Shown: positions 16,819 to 25,320 of the stretch, piece after piece
Numbering within the stretch: the first letter of the stretch is position 1
Layout of the letters: every line of letters begins with the position of its first letter
Source: Polaribacter sp. Hel_I_88
Lineage (GTDB): Bacteria; Bacteroidota; Bacteroidia; Flavobacteriales; Flavobacteriaceae
DNA: 64,000 nt
Assembly: GCF_000687935.1 (NCBI RefSeq)
Contig: NZ_JHZZ01000001.1
Coordinates: 3,730,001 to 3,794,000 of the forward strand
Reading direction: 5' to 3'
The notes under the pieces: generated by a model
Told to the model about the DNA's origin: nothing
What the model saw: only the letters and a program-made list of their open reading frames with translations
The model's database searches: none
Made by a program: the position numbers and the translations under genes

Positions 16819-17616
16819 TTGCATAAAAAATACCCTTTTGATCCTTCCATAAAACATCATATTATTATTGCAATTGGTTTAGCAATTTGGATTTTCGTTT
16901 TTTTATACTTTACAGAACCTTTAGATGTAAATCAATTATATGATGATGAAAAACTACTCTTTTTAGCTGGTTATGGTATTATTGGTGGCTGTTGTTATTT
17001 GTTGTTTTTGCCACTTCAATATATAATGCTGCATAAAAATGATAAAAGTTGGACGATTTTAAGCGAACTACTTTTTATAGGACTATTTTGTGTTTTTGCT
17101 ATTACCATTTCTAGATTGTATTATTTATACATAATTATGGCGAATGAAGTAAATCCTTATGGTTTATGGTATATGCTTAAAAGTATTTTTTTACCTGCAA
17201 TTGCCACCATTTTACCAATTATTATTTTTGGGCGATTTGCTTTTGGCAAATACAAAACCAAACAAATTGAAGCGAAGAAAATAGAAATTAAAGGTGAAGG
17301 AAATTATGAAGGCTTGCGTTTGTTTTTAAATGATATAATATCAATTCAATCTTCAGATAATTATGTAGAAGTTTTTTATGTGGTTGGCAAAGACTTGAAA
17401 AAGACTTTAATTAGAAATAAATTGTCTGTTATTGCAGATGAATTTCCTTTACTTTTAAGAACACATCGTTCTTATTTAATTAATCCCTATCACTTTTTAC
17501 AATGGAAAACAGAAAATAGCAAACTGTTTGTGTTGTTATTTCACCACATAAAAGTGCCAGTTTCTAGAACCTATCAAAAAGAGGTAAAAGCAGCTTTGAA
17601 TTCTACCACAGAATAA
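16819..17616 (+). CDS. LytTR-type DNA-binding protein with N-terminal membrane domain
   Basis: A 265-aa protein. Residues 1-145 contain four hydrophobic segments (for example IIIAIGLAIWIFVFLYF). Residues 155-265 form a LytTR DNA-binding domain with SIQSSDNYVEVFY and LLLRTHRSYLINP, the typical H-R-S-x-L-x-N motif. Such membrane-bound LytTR proteins act as one-component sensors/regulators in flavobacteria. The start is TTG at 16819, directly after an in-frame stop codon; no ATG is available before the first membrane segment. A TATATTTG element sits 40 nt upstream. The targets are unknown; the neighbouring downstream exported protein is a candidate only because of its position. Confidence 0.9.
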   Translation: MHKKYPFDPSIKHHIIIAIGLAIWIFVFLYFTEPLDVNQLYDDEKLLFLAGYGIIGGCCYLLFLPLQYIMLHKNDKSWTILSELLFIGLFCVFAITISRLYYLYIIMANEVNPYGLWYMLKSIFLPAIATILPIIIFGRFAFGKYKTKQIEAKKIEIKGEGNYEGLRLFLNDIISIQSSDNYVEVFYVVGKDLKKTLIRNKLSVIADEFPLLLRTHRSYLINPYHFLQWKTENSKLFVLLFHHIKVPVSRTYQKEVKAALNSTTE

Positions 17617-17669
17617 GTGCATTTCGCCCCAAACACCTATATATAATGACTTTATTGATTTTTACTTTC

Positions 17670-17677
17670 TAATTTTG
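17670..17677 (+). promoter_or_regulatory. -7 promoter element TAATTTTG
   Basis: Matches TAnnTTTG exactly and lies 33 nt before the start of the exported protein at 17710. Confidence 0.55.
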
Positions 17678-17709
17678 TCTCAGAAAGTTTAATCAATAAA
17701 AACATCATT

Positions 17710-18657
17710 ATGAAAACTCAAATCACTTTAATTAGCATTTTATTTTTATCAATCTTTAATTTGTTAGCGCAAAAACAACAACAAGAAGTTTTAATTGTAG
17801 GCACCATGCACACTGTGCCAAAAATTGTAAAAAAAAGTTACAAACCCATGTTGCGTTTTGCTAAAAAATACAATCCTGAAGCAATTTTTGTAGAATCGCC
17901 AATGGCAAATGACACTATTTCTTGGGAATATTTAAAAGAAGGTTGGTCTAAAAATTATCAGCGATTTTATAAATTATCTGATTCTTTGCAGAAAAACTTT
18001 AATTTTAATCAAACTAAATTTAATATTTTATCAACCAAAAATTTAAAAGATTTAAATGCTGATGAAATTAACTATCTAATTAATAGTTATGGCTACAAAA
18101 GAGATAATGGAAATTATGAGCTTTTATCATACATAAAAAAATACGGAATTGGTGGCGCTAAAAAACCAACAAGACACGAAGATGGAGATTTAACATACAA
18201 ATTGTCCATCAACCAAAATTTGAAAGTTACCAATATGGATGATCAACAAACAAATGATTTATACCATAATGGATGGACAAAATGTAACAAAGAAGGTTCT
18301 AAAAATGGTAGTAATGCCATTGGTTCTGAGATCAACAGAAAACAATGTAATGCTGCTAAAATTCCTGCGATTTTAAGGAAATTAGGAAAACACACTAATA
18401 AAAGAGCATCTTTAGAAGGGTTGCATACAATGAGTTCATTCAGTTATGTTACAGAAGATACTGAAGGTTGTTTGGAAGGTAGAAAATATTGGAATGAACG
18501 AAATATGAGAATGGCTAAAAATATTGCAAGTCAGGTTTTAGAGTCTGGCAAAACAAAAAATATTGTTATGGTTGGTGCAGCTCACGTAATTGGTATAGAA
18601 AAGGAATTAAAAACAAATTATCCTACTTTAAAAGTAATCTTAATGAACGAGTATTAA
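17710..18657 (+). CDS. Exported protein, possibly DUF5694/TraB-like
   Basis: A 315-aa protein with a cleavable signal peptide (hydrophobic 7-18, LLAQ). The mature part starts with EVLIVGTMHTVPK and ends with KNIVMVGAAHVIGIEKEL; this pairing of an N-terminal GT-x-H and a C-terminal GAAH is how TraB/TIKI-like and DUF5694 proteins begin and end, and also has NPEAIFVESP as the second strand. Those families include putative metal-dependent peptidases, but no function can be claimed here. It has its own TAATTTTG promoter element and a terminator hairpin at 18683-18709, so it is a single-gene unit. Confidence 0.6.
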   Translation: MKTQITLISILFLSIFNLLAQKQQQEVLIVGTMHTVPKIVKKSYKPMLRFAKKYNPEAIFVESPMANDTISWEYLKEGWSKNYQRFYKLSDSLQKNFNFNQTKFNILSTKNLKDLNADEINYLINSYGYKRDNGNYELLSYIKKYGIGGAKKPTRHEDGDLTYKLSINQNLKVTNMDDQQTNDLYHNGWTKCNKEGSKNGSNAIGSEINRKQCNAAKIPAILRKLGKHTNKRASLEGLHTMSSFSYVTEDTEGCLEGRKYWNERNMRMAKNIASQVLESGKTKNIVMVGAAHVIGIEKELKTNYPTLKVILMNEY

Positions 18658-18682
18658 ACTTTCTAAAATACTTTCCATTAAA

Positions 18683-18709
18683 AAACCTTCACGAATTTCG
18701 TGAAGGTTT
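18683..18709. terminator. Hairpin terminator between convergent genes
   Basis: A perfect inverted repeat (AAACCTTCACGAA at 18683-18695 and its complement at 18697-18709) lies between the exported protein and the convergent 46-aa gene. A and T tracts on both sides allow it to act in both directions. Confidence 0.8.
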
Positions 18710-18730
18710 GTATTTCATAAACAATTAAAT

Positions 18731-18871
18731 TTATTGATCTTTTTTCTTATCAGTAATTGTTTCTTTATCTAAACTAAAGTCTTTATTCTCTTTTAAATTT
18801 GGTGATGGATTTGTTGGATCGTTTTGTGTTTTTGATCTGTCAAATTTTTTATTGTCTTTTATAATTCCCAT
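18731..18871 (-). CDS. Small charged protein, 46 aa
   Basis: A short leftward reading frame, ATG at 18869-18871 and TAA at 18731-18733, encoding 46 residues (MGIIKDNKKFDRSK..., ending DKKKDQ). It is rich in Lys, Asp and Asn with a PTNPSPN segment and no hydrophobic core, so it is probably disordered. It resembles in composition the charged small proteins encoded just downstream on the other strand at 19210 and 19496, and lies beside a shared terminator. No homologue is recognised. Its reality rests on the clean frame, the terminator placement and the similar neighbours. Confidence 0.45.
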   Translation of the reverse strand: MGIIKDNKKFDRSKTQNDPTNPSPNLKENKDFSLDKETITDKKKDQ

Positions 18872-19051
18872 AATATTTTGTTTTTAAATTTTCTATAAAA
18901 CTAAAAAATACTTTTAAAACAACTAGTTAAAGACTTGTTAACAAATAAATTACATTGTTAAAATAGTTTATGAGTTAACATTTACATCTTTTAAGACAAC
19001 AACATTTTTAGTTATTTTATAATTTCGGAACTCAACTAAAAAACTGAACAA

Positions 19052-19207
19052 ATGTCAATATTAACTATAATTTTAAGTGTCTTATTACCTCCAATAGCTG
19101 TGTTTTTAAAACATGGTTTAGGAACTCAATTTTTATTGAGTATTTTATTAACCATTTTAGGTTGGTTGCCAAGAGTTGTACATGCACTTTATGTAAACAG
19201 TAAATAA
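19052..19207 (+). CDS. YqaE/Pmp3 family small membrane protein
   Basis: A 51-aa protein (MSILTIILSVLLPPIAVFL at the start) with two hydrophobic helices. LPPIAVFLKHGLGTQFLLSI followed by ILLTILGWLPRVVHALYV is the exact Pmp3/UPF0057 pattern. Homologues in yeast and plants affect membrane potential under salt and cold stress; bacterial ones are mostly stress-induced. It is followed after 2 bp by a 94-aa charged protein and then a 51-aa charged protein, apparently one three-gene transcript ending at the hairpin 19663-19693. It is too short for most length cut-offs and easily missed. Confidence 0.9.
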   Translation: MSILTIILSVLLPPIAVFLKHGLGTQFLLSILLTILGWLPRVVHALYVNSK

Positions 19208-19209
19208 TT

Positions 19210-19494
19210 ATGAAGGAAAATACAAAAAAATACAATTCGGACATTACAAAAGAAGATTTACAAGCTTTAGGAGATAAAGCTGGAAATTTAAGAAATGATA
19301 ATGGAGAAGATGAACTTTTAAAAAACAAAGTTACGAATGATTTCTCTGGAAAAGACTTAGATGTTCCTGGTAGGAAAGCTCGAAAAGAAGTGACTAAAAA
19401 AACTCTTAAAGACGAAGAAAATCAATTATATAGTATTGGAAGCGATGATAATGAGAATTTAGAAATTGATACTATTAACCATAAAGACAAATAA
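19210..19494 (+). CDS. Small hydrophilic protein with DVPGR motif, 94 aa
   Basis: A 94-aa, strongly charged protein with no hydrophobic segment, predicted to be largely disordered. It contains KEDLQALGDKAGNLRNDNG and a central DLDVPGRKARKE. Small flavobacterial proteins with a similar DVPGR segment are common among hypothetical proteins; no function is established. It starts 2 bp after the Pmp3-like gene and its stop is one base before the next ATG, so all three genes are translationally linked. The composition (Lys/Glu/Asp/Asn) resembles hydrophilin-like stress proteins, which is only an inference. Confidence 0.7.
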   Translation: MKENTKKYNSDITKEDLQALGDKAGNLRNDNGEDELLKNKVTNDFSGKDLDVPGRKARKEVTKKTLKDEENQLYSIGSDDNENLEIDTINHKDK

Positions 19495-19495
19495 A

Positions 19496-19651
19496 ATGGA
19501 TTTGGATAATAAAGAAAAGAAAATAAAAATAAAAAAGAAAAATGCCGATGAAATTCTGGCAATTAATCATGATGCAGATGGCAATCACATTTCTAATGTT
19601 AGATCTGGAATAACTTATATTCCTGAGAAAAATGGAAAAAAAAGTAAATAA
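19496..19651 (+). CDS. Small charged protein, 51 aa
   Basis: A 51-aa protein starting at the ATG one base after the preceding stop (TAAAATG). A longer in-frame TTG start at 19466 is rejected because it would overlap the upstream gene. The sequence begins MDLDNKEKKIKIKKKNADEI and ends with a basic tail. AINHDADGNHISNVRSGITY suggests a short beta-hairpin. It has no recognised family. It is the last member of the Pmp3-like micro-operon, with a terminator hairpin 12 bp downstream. Confidence 0.6.
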   Translation: MDLDNKEKKIKIKKKNADEILAINHDADGNHISNVRSGITYIPEKNGKKSK

Positions 19652-19662
19652 ACTAATAATTT

Positions 19663-19693
19663 AAACCTCACAAATAATTAATTTGTGAGGTTT
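19663..19693. terminator. Bidirectional terminator after the small-protein operon
   Basis: A perfect 13-bp inverted repeat (AAACCTCACAAAT at 19663-19675 and its complement at 19681-19693) with loop AATTA, followed by T-rich sequence. It is shared by the convergent YiaAB-domain gene. Confidence 0.85.
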
Positions 19694-19716
19694 TGGTTTA
19701 TAAAACCATTATCAAA

Positions 19717-20199
19717 CTAACTCTCTTCTTTATTTTTAGTGTTGATAAAATCAATATCTCTTGTGTTTTTTTGAACGGTAATTGCACCAAAAAGACTCAA
19801 TAAAAAGGAAATTCCATAGAAACCTTTTTCACTCAAAGCCAAATCTGCATTTCTTAAACCGATGATTAATAAAAGTATCGAGGCTATTGCAACCACCCAA
19901 CTTATTCCATAATACATATCACTTACTTTTAAGTTTTCAGCCTTATCTCTAACTGCTTTTTGGAGGGAAATAACTGCATAAATGCCCATTAAAAGTATGG
20001 CAAAATAATAGCCTTTTTCATTTAATTCCATGCTTGCATTCCACAAACCAATACAATAAGAAAGCAACCCAATAATTACAATTCCCCAAGTTGCACCAAT
20101 ATATGCTGCTGTTGGTTTTTGGTCGTTTTCATTTTTAAATGTACTTTTTTTCTGTTTTTTAGTTTCTTCGTTTGACGAAACATTTGTTTGATAATTCAT
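19717..20199 (-). CDS. YiaA/YiaB-type membrane protein
   Basis: A 160-aa protein with a charged N-terminal 30 residues and then two copies of a two-helix unit: a first pair around IGATWGIVIIGLLSYCIGLWNAS and a second around GISWVVAIASILLLIIGLRNA. Each unit continues with the matching phrase L-x-EKGYYFAI or L-SEKGFYGI and ends QK-x-x-RD. This internal repeat is the YiaAB (PF05360) pattern. The role is unknown; it is an inner-membrane protein. It is transcribed leftward, convergent with the Pmp3-like operon. Confidence 0.85.
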   Translation of the reverse strand: MNYQTNVSSNEETKKQKKSTFKNENDQKPTAAYIGATWGIVIIGLLSYCIGLWNASMELNEKGYYFAILLMGIYAVISLQKAVRDKAENLKVSDMYYGISWVVAIASILLLIIGLRNADLALSEKGFYGISFLLSLFGAITVQKNTRDIDFINTKNKEES

Positions 20200-20350
20200 A
20201 ATTTTTAGTTTAATAATTATGATACAAATTTGCGACAGTTTTAAAGTTCTGTAAATCCTACTTTTACAAATTACTGACGACTTAATTATAAATAAAAAGT
20301 ATATTAAATTTATAATTCAGTATATTTATAAACTATTTACTGACGATATA

Positions 20351-21847
20351 ATGATAAACTTAAATGAGGTTTTAAAAACTTTAAATGATGATAAACAACA
20401 AGAATTTATCAATTATTTAGATAAAAAGAATAAAAGAAAAGACGCTAAAAATATTCAATTAGTAAAATTATTGTTGATTGATAAGTATTCTTCTCAAGAA
20501 ATATCAGAAAAAATCTATGGCAAACAAAACAAAGTGGCTTTGCATGCTTTAAGAAAGCGTTTGTTTCAATCTTTAATCGATTTTACTGCAAATACCTGCA
20601 TTAAAGAAGAAAACTCTTTAGATGTAAAATTGATAAAATATATTATTGCTGCCAGAAGTTTTCTTCAAAAAGAGCAAATTGAAGTCGGTTATCAAATTTT
20701 AGACAAAGCCAAAATTATAGCTACTGAATATCAATTATTTTCGATTTTAAATGAAATTTATCATACTAAAATACAATATGTGCATCAGTATAAAACTTTA
20801 AATTTAGAGGAAACGATTTGTAATTTTAAAGAAAATCAGCAACAATTAATACAAGAAGACAATTTAAATATTGCCTATGCTAACATCAGAAAATCGCTAA
20901 ATGAATATCAACAAAAGAAAACAATAATTGACATTAAAAAGCTCATTGAAAACACTCTGAAAACTCAAAACATTTCAGATTTAAGTTTACTGTCTTTCAA
21001 ATCATTATATCAGCTTTTACAAATAACCACAATTTCTTCTTCACAAAAATTCGATTATTATAACCTAACAAGTTTCGCTACTGAAACATATAAAATTGTT
21101 GAAAATCATACATCTAAAAACAAGCAACTATATTATCATATCGAAATTCTATATTTAATTTCTAACATATTTTTCAGAAACAAAAAGTTCCATCAATCTT
21201 TAAAATATTTACAATTGATGAATTTTTACATGAACGAAAACAAGCAAAAATATTTGAAAGACTTTTCCTCAAAACACGATTTATTACTTGCCTTAAATTA
21301 TAATTATATAGAAAAACAGGAAGAAGCAATTCAACTTTTAGAGAATTCTATCAACAAAAAAAGCAGCAACGTTATTCAGAATTTAGATATTTATTTAACT
21401 TTAATTGTATGTTATTTTCAGCATAAAAATTTAACAAAAGCACAAAATTTATTGTCTAAATTATATCATACAGATAAATGGTATCTCGAAAAAGCAGGTT
21501 TGGTTTGGACAATTAAAAAGAATTTAATTGATATTTTATTACAAATAGATTCTGGACATATAAATCTAGTTGAATCTCGTTTAAAAAGCTTCAAAAGAAA
21601 CTATTTTAAACACTTAAAAGATATACATCAAGAAAATGTAATTGCCTATTTAAAACTGGTAGAAATCTATTATAAAAATCCGGAAAAAGCAAGTTCTAAA
21701 GAGTTTTATAACAGAGTAGAAACATCATTTAATTTTATTGACAACAAAAAAGAAGACATTTTTATGATGAGTTTCTTTGCTTGGTTAAAAGCAAAAATGA
21801 CTAAACAAGATGTTTATTTGGTTACTTTAGAGTTGATAAATAGTTAA
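20351..21847 (+). CDS. Helical-repeat protein of unknown function, 498 aa
   Basis: A 498-aa, cytosolic, Lys-rich all-helical protein with no signal peptide. Residues 1-80 (LNDDKQQEFINYLDKKNKRK and LIDKYSSQEISEKIYG) look like a small helical domain with a helix-turn-helix flavour; the rest has repeated helix pairs of 35-40 residues (for example YYHIEILYLISNIFFRNKKF and YIEKQEEAIQLLENSI), which resemble degenerate TPRs. No family is recognised. Upstream, a 10-bp direct repeat TTACTGACGA (20271 and 20337) brackets the likely promoter. The downstream exported protein has its own promoter element, so co-transcription is uncertain. Confidence 0.65.
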   Translation: MINLNEVLKTLNDDKQQEFINYLDKKNKRKDAKNIQLVKLLLIDKYSSQEISEKIYGKQNKVALHALRKRLFQSLIDFTANTCIKEENSLDVKLIKYIIAARSFLQKEQIEVGYQILDKAKIIATEYQLFSILNEIYHTKIQYVHQYKTLNLEETICNFKENQQQLIQEDNLNIAYANIRKSLNEYQQKKTIIDIKKLIENTLKTQNISDLSLLSFKSLYQLLQITTISSSQKFDYYNLTSFATETYKIVENHTSKNKQLYYHIEILYLISNIFFRNKKFHQSLKYLQLMNFYMNENKQKYLKDFSSKHDLLLALNYNYIEKQEEAIQLLENSINKKSSNVIQNLDIYLTLIVCYFQHKNLTKAQNLLSKLYHTDKWYLEKAGLVWTIKKNLIDILLQIDSGHINLVESRLKSFKRNYFKHLKDIHQENVIAYLKLVEIYYKNPEKASSKEFYNRVETSFNFIDNKKEDIFMMSFFAWLKAKMTKQDVYLVTLELINS

Positions 21848-21893
21848 CTTTAGCTTTGCGTTTTAATTAATTAATCTATTAATAAAAATATTT

Positions 21894-21901
21894 TATCTTT
21901 G
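21894..21901 (+). promoter_or_regulatory. -7 promoter element TATCTTTG
   Basis: An exact TAnnTTTG match 47 nt before the start of the carboxypeptidase-regulatory-domain gene; a second match, TAGCTTTG, lies at 21851-21858. Confidence 0.6.
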
Positions 21902-21948
21902 GTTTCATTGCTTTGATTAAAAGAATATTTACCCTCTTATAAAAAATT

Positions 21949-23631
21949 ATGCTAATTAAATTTAACGAATACAAACAAATCCTAAAATTATTTTTTTTCT
22001 TTTTTTGTGTTTCACATACAATTTGGGCTAGCTCTGAGACTAATAAAAAGCATATTTTAAATTTTAATCAAAGTAAACAATCAACCTATATTAAGGGAAA
22101 AATTTTAGATGCAAAAACAAAAAAACCGATTGCTTTTACTACAATCATATTAAAAAAAAGTAGTTTAGGTTATTACGCAAGTGAAGAAGGAGATTTTAGT
22201 ATTAGAAACTCCGAGAAAAATGAGTCAGATGTACTTTTAATTTCTTCTATTGGCTATATAAGTAAATCTATTTTGTTTAGTACGTTAAAAAAAAGCGGAA
22301 TTAATTACATCTATTTAGAAGAAGCAAATGAAAAGCTAAATGGGATTACTATTACTTCGAAAAGAAAAAGAAAAGTACGTAGGAAAAATTTAATCCGAGA
22401 AGCGATTAGGAAAATTCCAGATAATTATCCTGTTCAACCTTTTACGCATGTTTCATATTATAGAGAATATTTAAAAAGAAACGAAGAATATTCAAATTTA
22501 AATGAGGCCATTATTCAAACCATAGATACAGGATTTAATACCGCTTATAATTACAATAAATTTAGACTTTTAGACTATAAGAAAAATAAAGATTTCCCAA
22601 GAGAAACATTTATTCCAGATAAATACGACAGTGTTTGGCAAACTCCTGATTATCAGCAGCCAAATAAATATATTCCATATGGTAAAATTCCTAACCAAGG
22701 TGGAAACGAGTTTTTTATACTCTTGGCTCACGATCCAATTAGAAATTACGACACAAATTCTTTTGCTTTTATTTATAAATTTTCTAGAGATTTTTTAAGA
22801 AATCACTCTTTTGATAAACCAGTTAAAGTATATCAAGATAATATACTTCTATATAAAGTTAATTACAATAGTCGTAAGGTTATTATAGATAGAGGAACAC
22901 TTTTAAATGCTAAGAATGATGCACCAGATTTTAAATCACATTATGTTTTAGATTCATCTGGTGAAGTTAAAACGGACGCTGTTCTTATTGACGGTGAAAT
23001 TTTTATAAATCCAAAAGATTTTACGATTCATAAAATTAAATACAAAGGTGTTTTAGAATCTACAAAAAAGAAAATTTATGAATTATCATTAGAATATGGA
23101 TATTCAGATCAAACTAAAAATCAAATGAAATTGAAATATATTTCGTTTAATAATGAATTTTTTACAATTGATCAAAATGACGAAGATTACTTTAAAGAAA
23201 CGACTATAGATCAACCAAAAATATATAATAGGCGCGAAATATTAGTTCGAACAAACGCCATAATAGATGAAAAAACTGCCACCAGTAAATCTCATTATGA
23301 TTTTTTTCAAAATGATAAAAAGTTAAAAATTGATAAAGTTGAAATTGAAGGTAAAAATATTAGAATCCTTTTTTCAAAACCATATGACATGGATATTAGG
23401 TTAACTTTTTGGATTAGAAATATAAGAGATATACAAGGAAGAGTTATAAATGAAAGGAAAGTTGTTCGTTTTTATCAATATCGAGAGCTATTTGTTCAAG
23501 AGTATAATGAGAAATTATTGTTTGATGAAAAATGTTACATGATAGATTCACCCTTGCACAAAAACTGTATATCTACAACTAACAACATCTATAAATACTT
23601 TATGAATAGCCCTCTAAAAAAAGATAATTAA
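21949..23631 (+). CDS. Carboxypeptidase-like regulatory domain protein (exported)
   Basis: A 560-aa envelope protein. The N-terminus has a hydrophobic signal (LKLFFFFFCVSHTIWA). Residues about 44-120 form a CarboxypepD_reg-like beta-sandwich (YIKGKILDAKTKKPIAFTTI, SEEGDFSI, ISSIGYISKSI), the domain also found at the N-terminus of TonB-dependent receptors. The remainder (about 140-560) is beta-rich, with REAIRKIPDNYP near its start, a pattern common in Bacteroidota proteins of this type that lack a TonB-dependent barrel. The function is unknown. It follows the helical-repeat gene by 101 bp, with its own TATCTTTG element. It is unlikely to be an outer-membrane receptor because no plug or barrel is seen. 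Confidence 0.75.
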   Translation: MLIKFNEYKQILKLFFFFFCVSHTIWASSETNKKHILNFNQSKQSTYIKGKILDAKTKKPIAFTTIILKKSSLGYYASEEGDFSIRNSEKNESDVLLISSIGYISKSILFSTLKKSGINYIYLEEANEKLNGITITSKRKRKVRRKNLIREAIRKIPDNYPVQPFTHVSYYREYLKRNEEYSNLNEAIIQTIDTGFNTAYNYNKFRLLDYKKNKDFPRETFIPDKYDSVWQTPDYQQPNKYIPYGKIPNQGGNEFFILLAHDPIRNYDTNSFAFIYKFSRDFLRNHSFDKPVKVYQDNILLYKVNYNSRKVIIDRGTLLNAKNDAPDFKSHYVLDSSGEVKTDAVLIDGEIFINPKDFTIHKIKYKGVLESTKKKIYELSLEYGYSDQTKNQMKLKYISFNNEFFTIDQNDEDYFKETTIDQPKIYNRREILVRTNAIIDEKTATSKSHYDFFQNDKKLKIDKVEIEGKNIRILFSKPYDMDIRLTFWIRNIRDIQGRVINERKVVRFYQYRELFVQEYNEKLLFDEKCYMIDSPLHKNCISTTNNIYKYFMNSPLKKDN

Positions 23632-23702
23632 CTTTTATAAAATTAATTCGTTTTTCAGATTTATTTCAAAATTATGATCCCTTCTTGAATAATATCTTTT
23701 AA

Positions 23703-24332
23703 CTACTTTTGTCTCTTCACTAATTCAGCTTCAATATCTTTTAAGGTAAAACCTTTTGCTTGTAACAACATTAAATAATGAAATAACAAATCTGCAGATT
23801 CGTATAAAAACAATTCATCATTGTTATCCATAGCTTCAATAACGGTTTCTACAGCTTCCTCTCCTACTTTCTGCGCAATTTTATTGATGCCTTTATCAAA
23901 CAAACTTGCTACATAAGATTTTTGAGTTTCTTTATTGGCAACTCTTTCTGCTATCACATTTTCTAAAGTCGATAAAAACCCAAAATTAGAATTGTTTTCT
24001 TCAGCCCAACAAGTATCAGTTCCTTTATGGCAAGTTGGCCCTTTAGGATTTACGGAAATTAATAAAGTATCATTGTCACAATCTAGTTTTATATCCACTA
24101 AATTCAACACATTGCCACTTTCTTCGCCTTTGGTCCACAAACGTTTTTTTGTTCTACTAAAAAAAGTCACCAACTTGGTTTCATTCGTTTTTAAAAAGGC
24201 TTCTTCATTCATGTAACCCAACATCAACACATTTTTTGTGGTGGCATCTTGAATGATTGCTGGCACTAAAGCCCCTTTTAATTTCCCCAATGGGGAAAAA
24301 AGTAGACTCTTTTCAATATCTATAAAACTCAT
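23703..24332 (-). CDS. hisIE: Bifunctional phosphoribosyl-AMP cyclohydrolase / phosphoribosyl-ATP pyrophosphatase
   Basis: A 209-aa enzyme for steps 2 and 3 of histidine biosynthesis. The HisI domain (about 20-110) has VLMLGYMNEEAF, the metal-binding Asp cluster at 84-88 (LDCDND) and zinc cysteines Cys101 and Cys108 (GPTCHKGTDTCW). The HisE domain (about 113-209) has the MazG-like GEEAVETVIEAM. It is last in the his operon. Oddity: the N-terminus carries FSPLGKLKGA just before the family start (LVPAIIQDA). The DNA there (24271-24305) is a copy of the palindromic repeat that also lies between other his genes, so the repeat seems to be translated as an in-frame insertion. Confidence 0.96.
   Translation of the reverse strand: MSFIDIEKSLLFSPLGKLKGALVPAIIQDATTKNVLMLGYMNEEAFLKTNETKLVTFFSRTKKRLWTKGEESGNVLNLVDIKLDCDNDTLLISVNPKGPTCHKGTDTCWAEENNSNFGFLSTLENVIAERVANKETQKSYVASLFDKGINKIAQKVGEEAVETVIEAMDNNDELFLYESADLLFHYLMLLQAKGFTLKDIEAELVKRQK
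24271..24305. repeat. Palindromic repeat inside the 5' end of hisIE
   Basis: GCCCCTTTTAATTTCCCC followed by AATGGGGAAAAA: a diverged copy of the his-region palindrome, in the same orientation as the hisH copy and read in the same frame (SPLGKLKGA). Confidence 0.8.
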
Positions 24333-24346
24333 TATTTTTTATTTTA

Positions 24347-24393
24347 TGTCAGTTCGAGTGATTTCGATTTTTCATCGAAATTGTATCGAGAAC
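24347..24393. repeat. 47-bp intergenic repeat, copy 1
   Basis: A 47-bp element starting TGTCAGTTCGAGTGATTTCG with an internal hairpin (TTTCGAT/ATCGAAA). It lies between hisIE and hisF. A copy differing at one position is at 25321-25367. Confidence 0.9.
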
Positions 24394-24452
24394 CGTTAAT
24401 TACTAATTTACTCTCTTTTTTACTTTGACAATTACTAAAAGTAAAAATTGTA

Positions 24453-25208
24453 TTATAAACGTATTTCAATATTATTTTTTTTCAATTCCTTTTTCAAATC
24501 CAAAATCGGGATTTCCCCAAAATGAAAAACACTTGCTGCTAGAGCTGCATCCGATTTTCCATCCACAAAAGTATCAATAAAATGTTGCACAGTTCCTGCT
24601 CCTCCAGAAGCTATAATTGGAATGTTTAATTCTGTTGATAATTTTGCTAAAGCCTCGTTTGCAAAACCTGCTTTTGTGCCATCATTATTCATAGAAGTAA
24701 ACAAAATTTCTCCTGCTCCGCGTTTTTCAACTTCTTTTGCCCAATCAAATAAATTAAGTTCTGTTGGGATGGTTCCTCCAGCTAAATGCACAAACCATTC
24801 TCCATCAATTTGTTTAGCATCAATAGCAACCACCACACATTGACTCCCAAATTTATCTGCCAATTCGTTTACTAATTCTGGTCTTTTTACTGCTGATGAA
24901 TTGATAGAAACCTTATCTGCTCCACATTTTAAAAGTAAATCTACATCTTCAACAGACGATATTCCTCCACCAACTGTAAATGGAATATTTACTTGTTCAG
25001 CAACTTTCAAAACCATTTCACGCATAGTTTTTCTACCTTCTAACGTTGCAGAAATATCTAAAAAAACCAATTCATCTGCTCCTAAATCTGCATATTGTTT
25101 TGCTAAAACCACAGGATCTCCAGCATCAATTAAATTCACGAAATTAACACCTTTTACAGTTCTTCCGTTTTTAATATCTAAACAAGGTATTATTCTTTTT
25201 GTTAACAT
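24453..25208 (-). CDS. hisF: Imidazole glycerol phosphate synthase subunit HisF
   Basis: A 251-aa TIM-barrel cyclase subunit that uses ammonia delivered by HisH to convert PRFAR to IGP and AICAR. The catalytic aspartates Asp11 ([10 protein letters not shown]) and Asp130 (VVVAIDAKQ) are present, as are the phosphate-binding GGGISS and ASGGAGT loops. The length is normal. It lies in the his operon between hisA and hisIE; gaps of 193 bp and 120 bp on either side are filled by repeats. Confidence 0.97.
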   Translation of the reverse strand: MLTKRIIPCLDIKNGRTVKGVNFVNLIDAGDPVVLAKQYADLGADELVFLDISATLEGRKTMREMVLKVAEQVNIPFTVGGGISSVEDVDLLLKCGADKVSINSSAVKRPELVNELADKFGSQCVVVAIDAKQIDGEWFVHLAGGTIPTELNLFDWAKEVEKRGAGEILFTSMNNDGTKAGFANEALAKLSTELNIPIIASGGAGTVQHFIDTFVDGKSDAALAASVFHFGEIPILDLKKELKKNNIEIRL

Positions 25209-25209
25209 A

Positions 25210-25270
25210 AGCCCATTCTAACCTTCCCATTTCGACTGCGCTCAATGCAGGCTTGGGAAGGAACTAATTC
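25210..25270. repeat. Palindromic his-region repeat, copy interrupted by a second element
   Basis: This has the family's ends (GCCCATTCTAACCTTCCC on the left, GGGAAGGAACT on the right), but its centre holds TTCGACTGCGCTCAATGC, which itself resembles the element found inside pyrD at 34911. It lies between hisF and hisA and looks like a repeat inserted in a repeat. Confidence 0.8.
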
Positions 25271-25320
25271 GTTAATATTTATATAATTATGAGTATTATT
25301 TTAAATATAATTATCCATAA

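Noticed and set aside
21949-23631. TonB-dependent receptor
   Set aside because: Has only the carboxypeptidase regulatory-like domain at the N-terminus; no plug or 22-strand barrel is present, and the length is too short.
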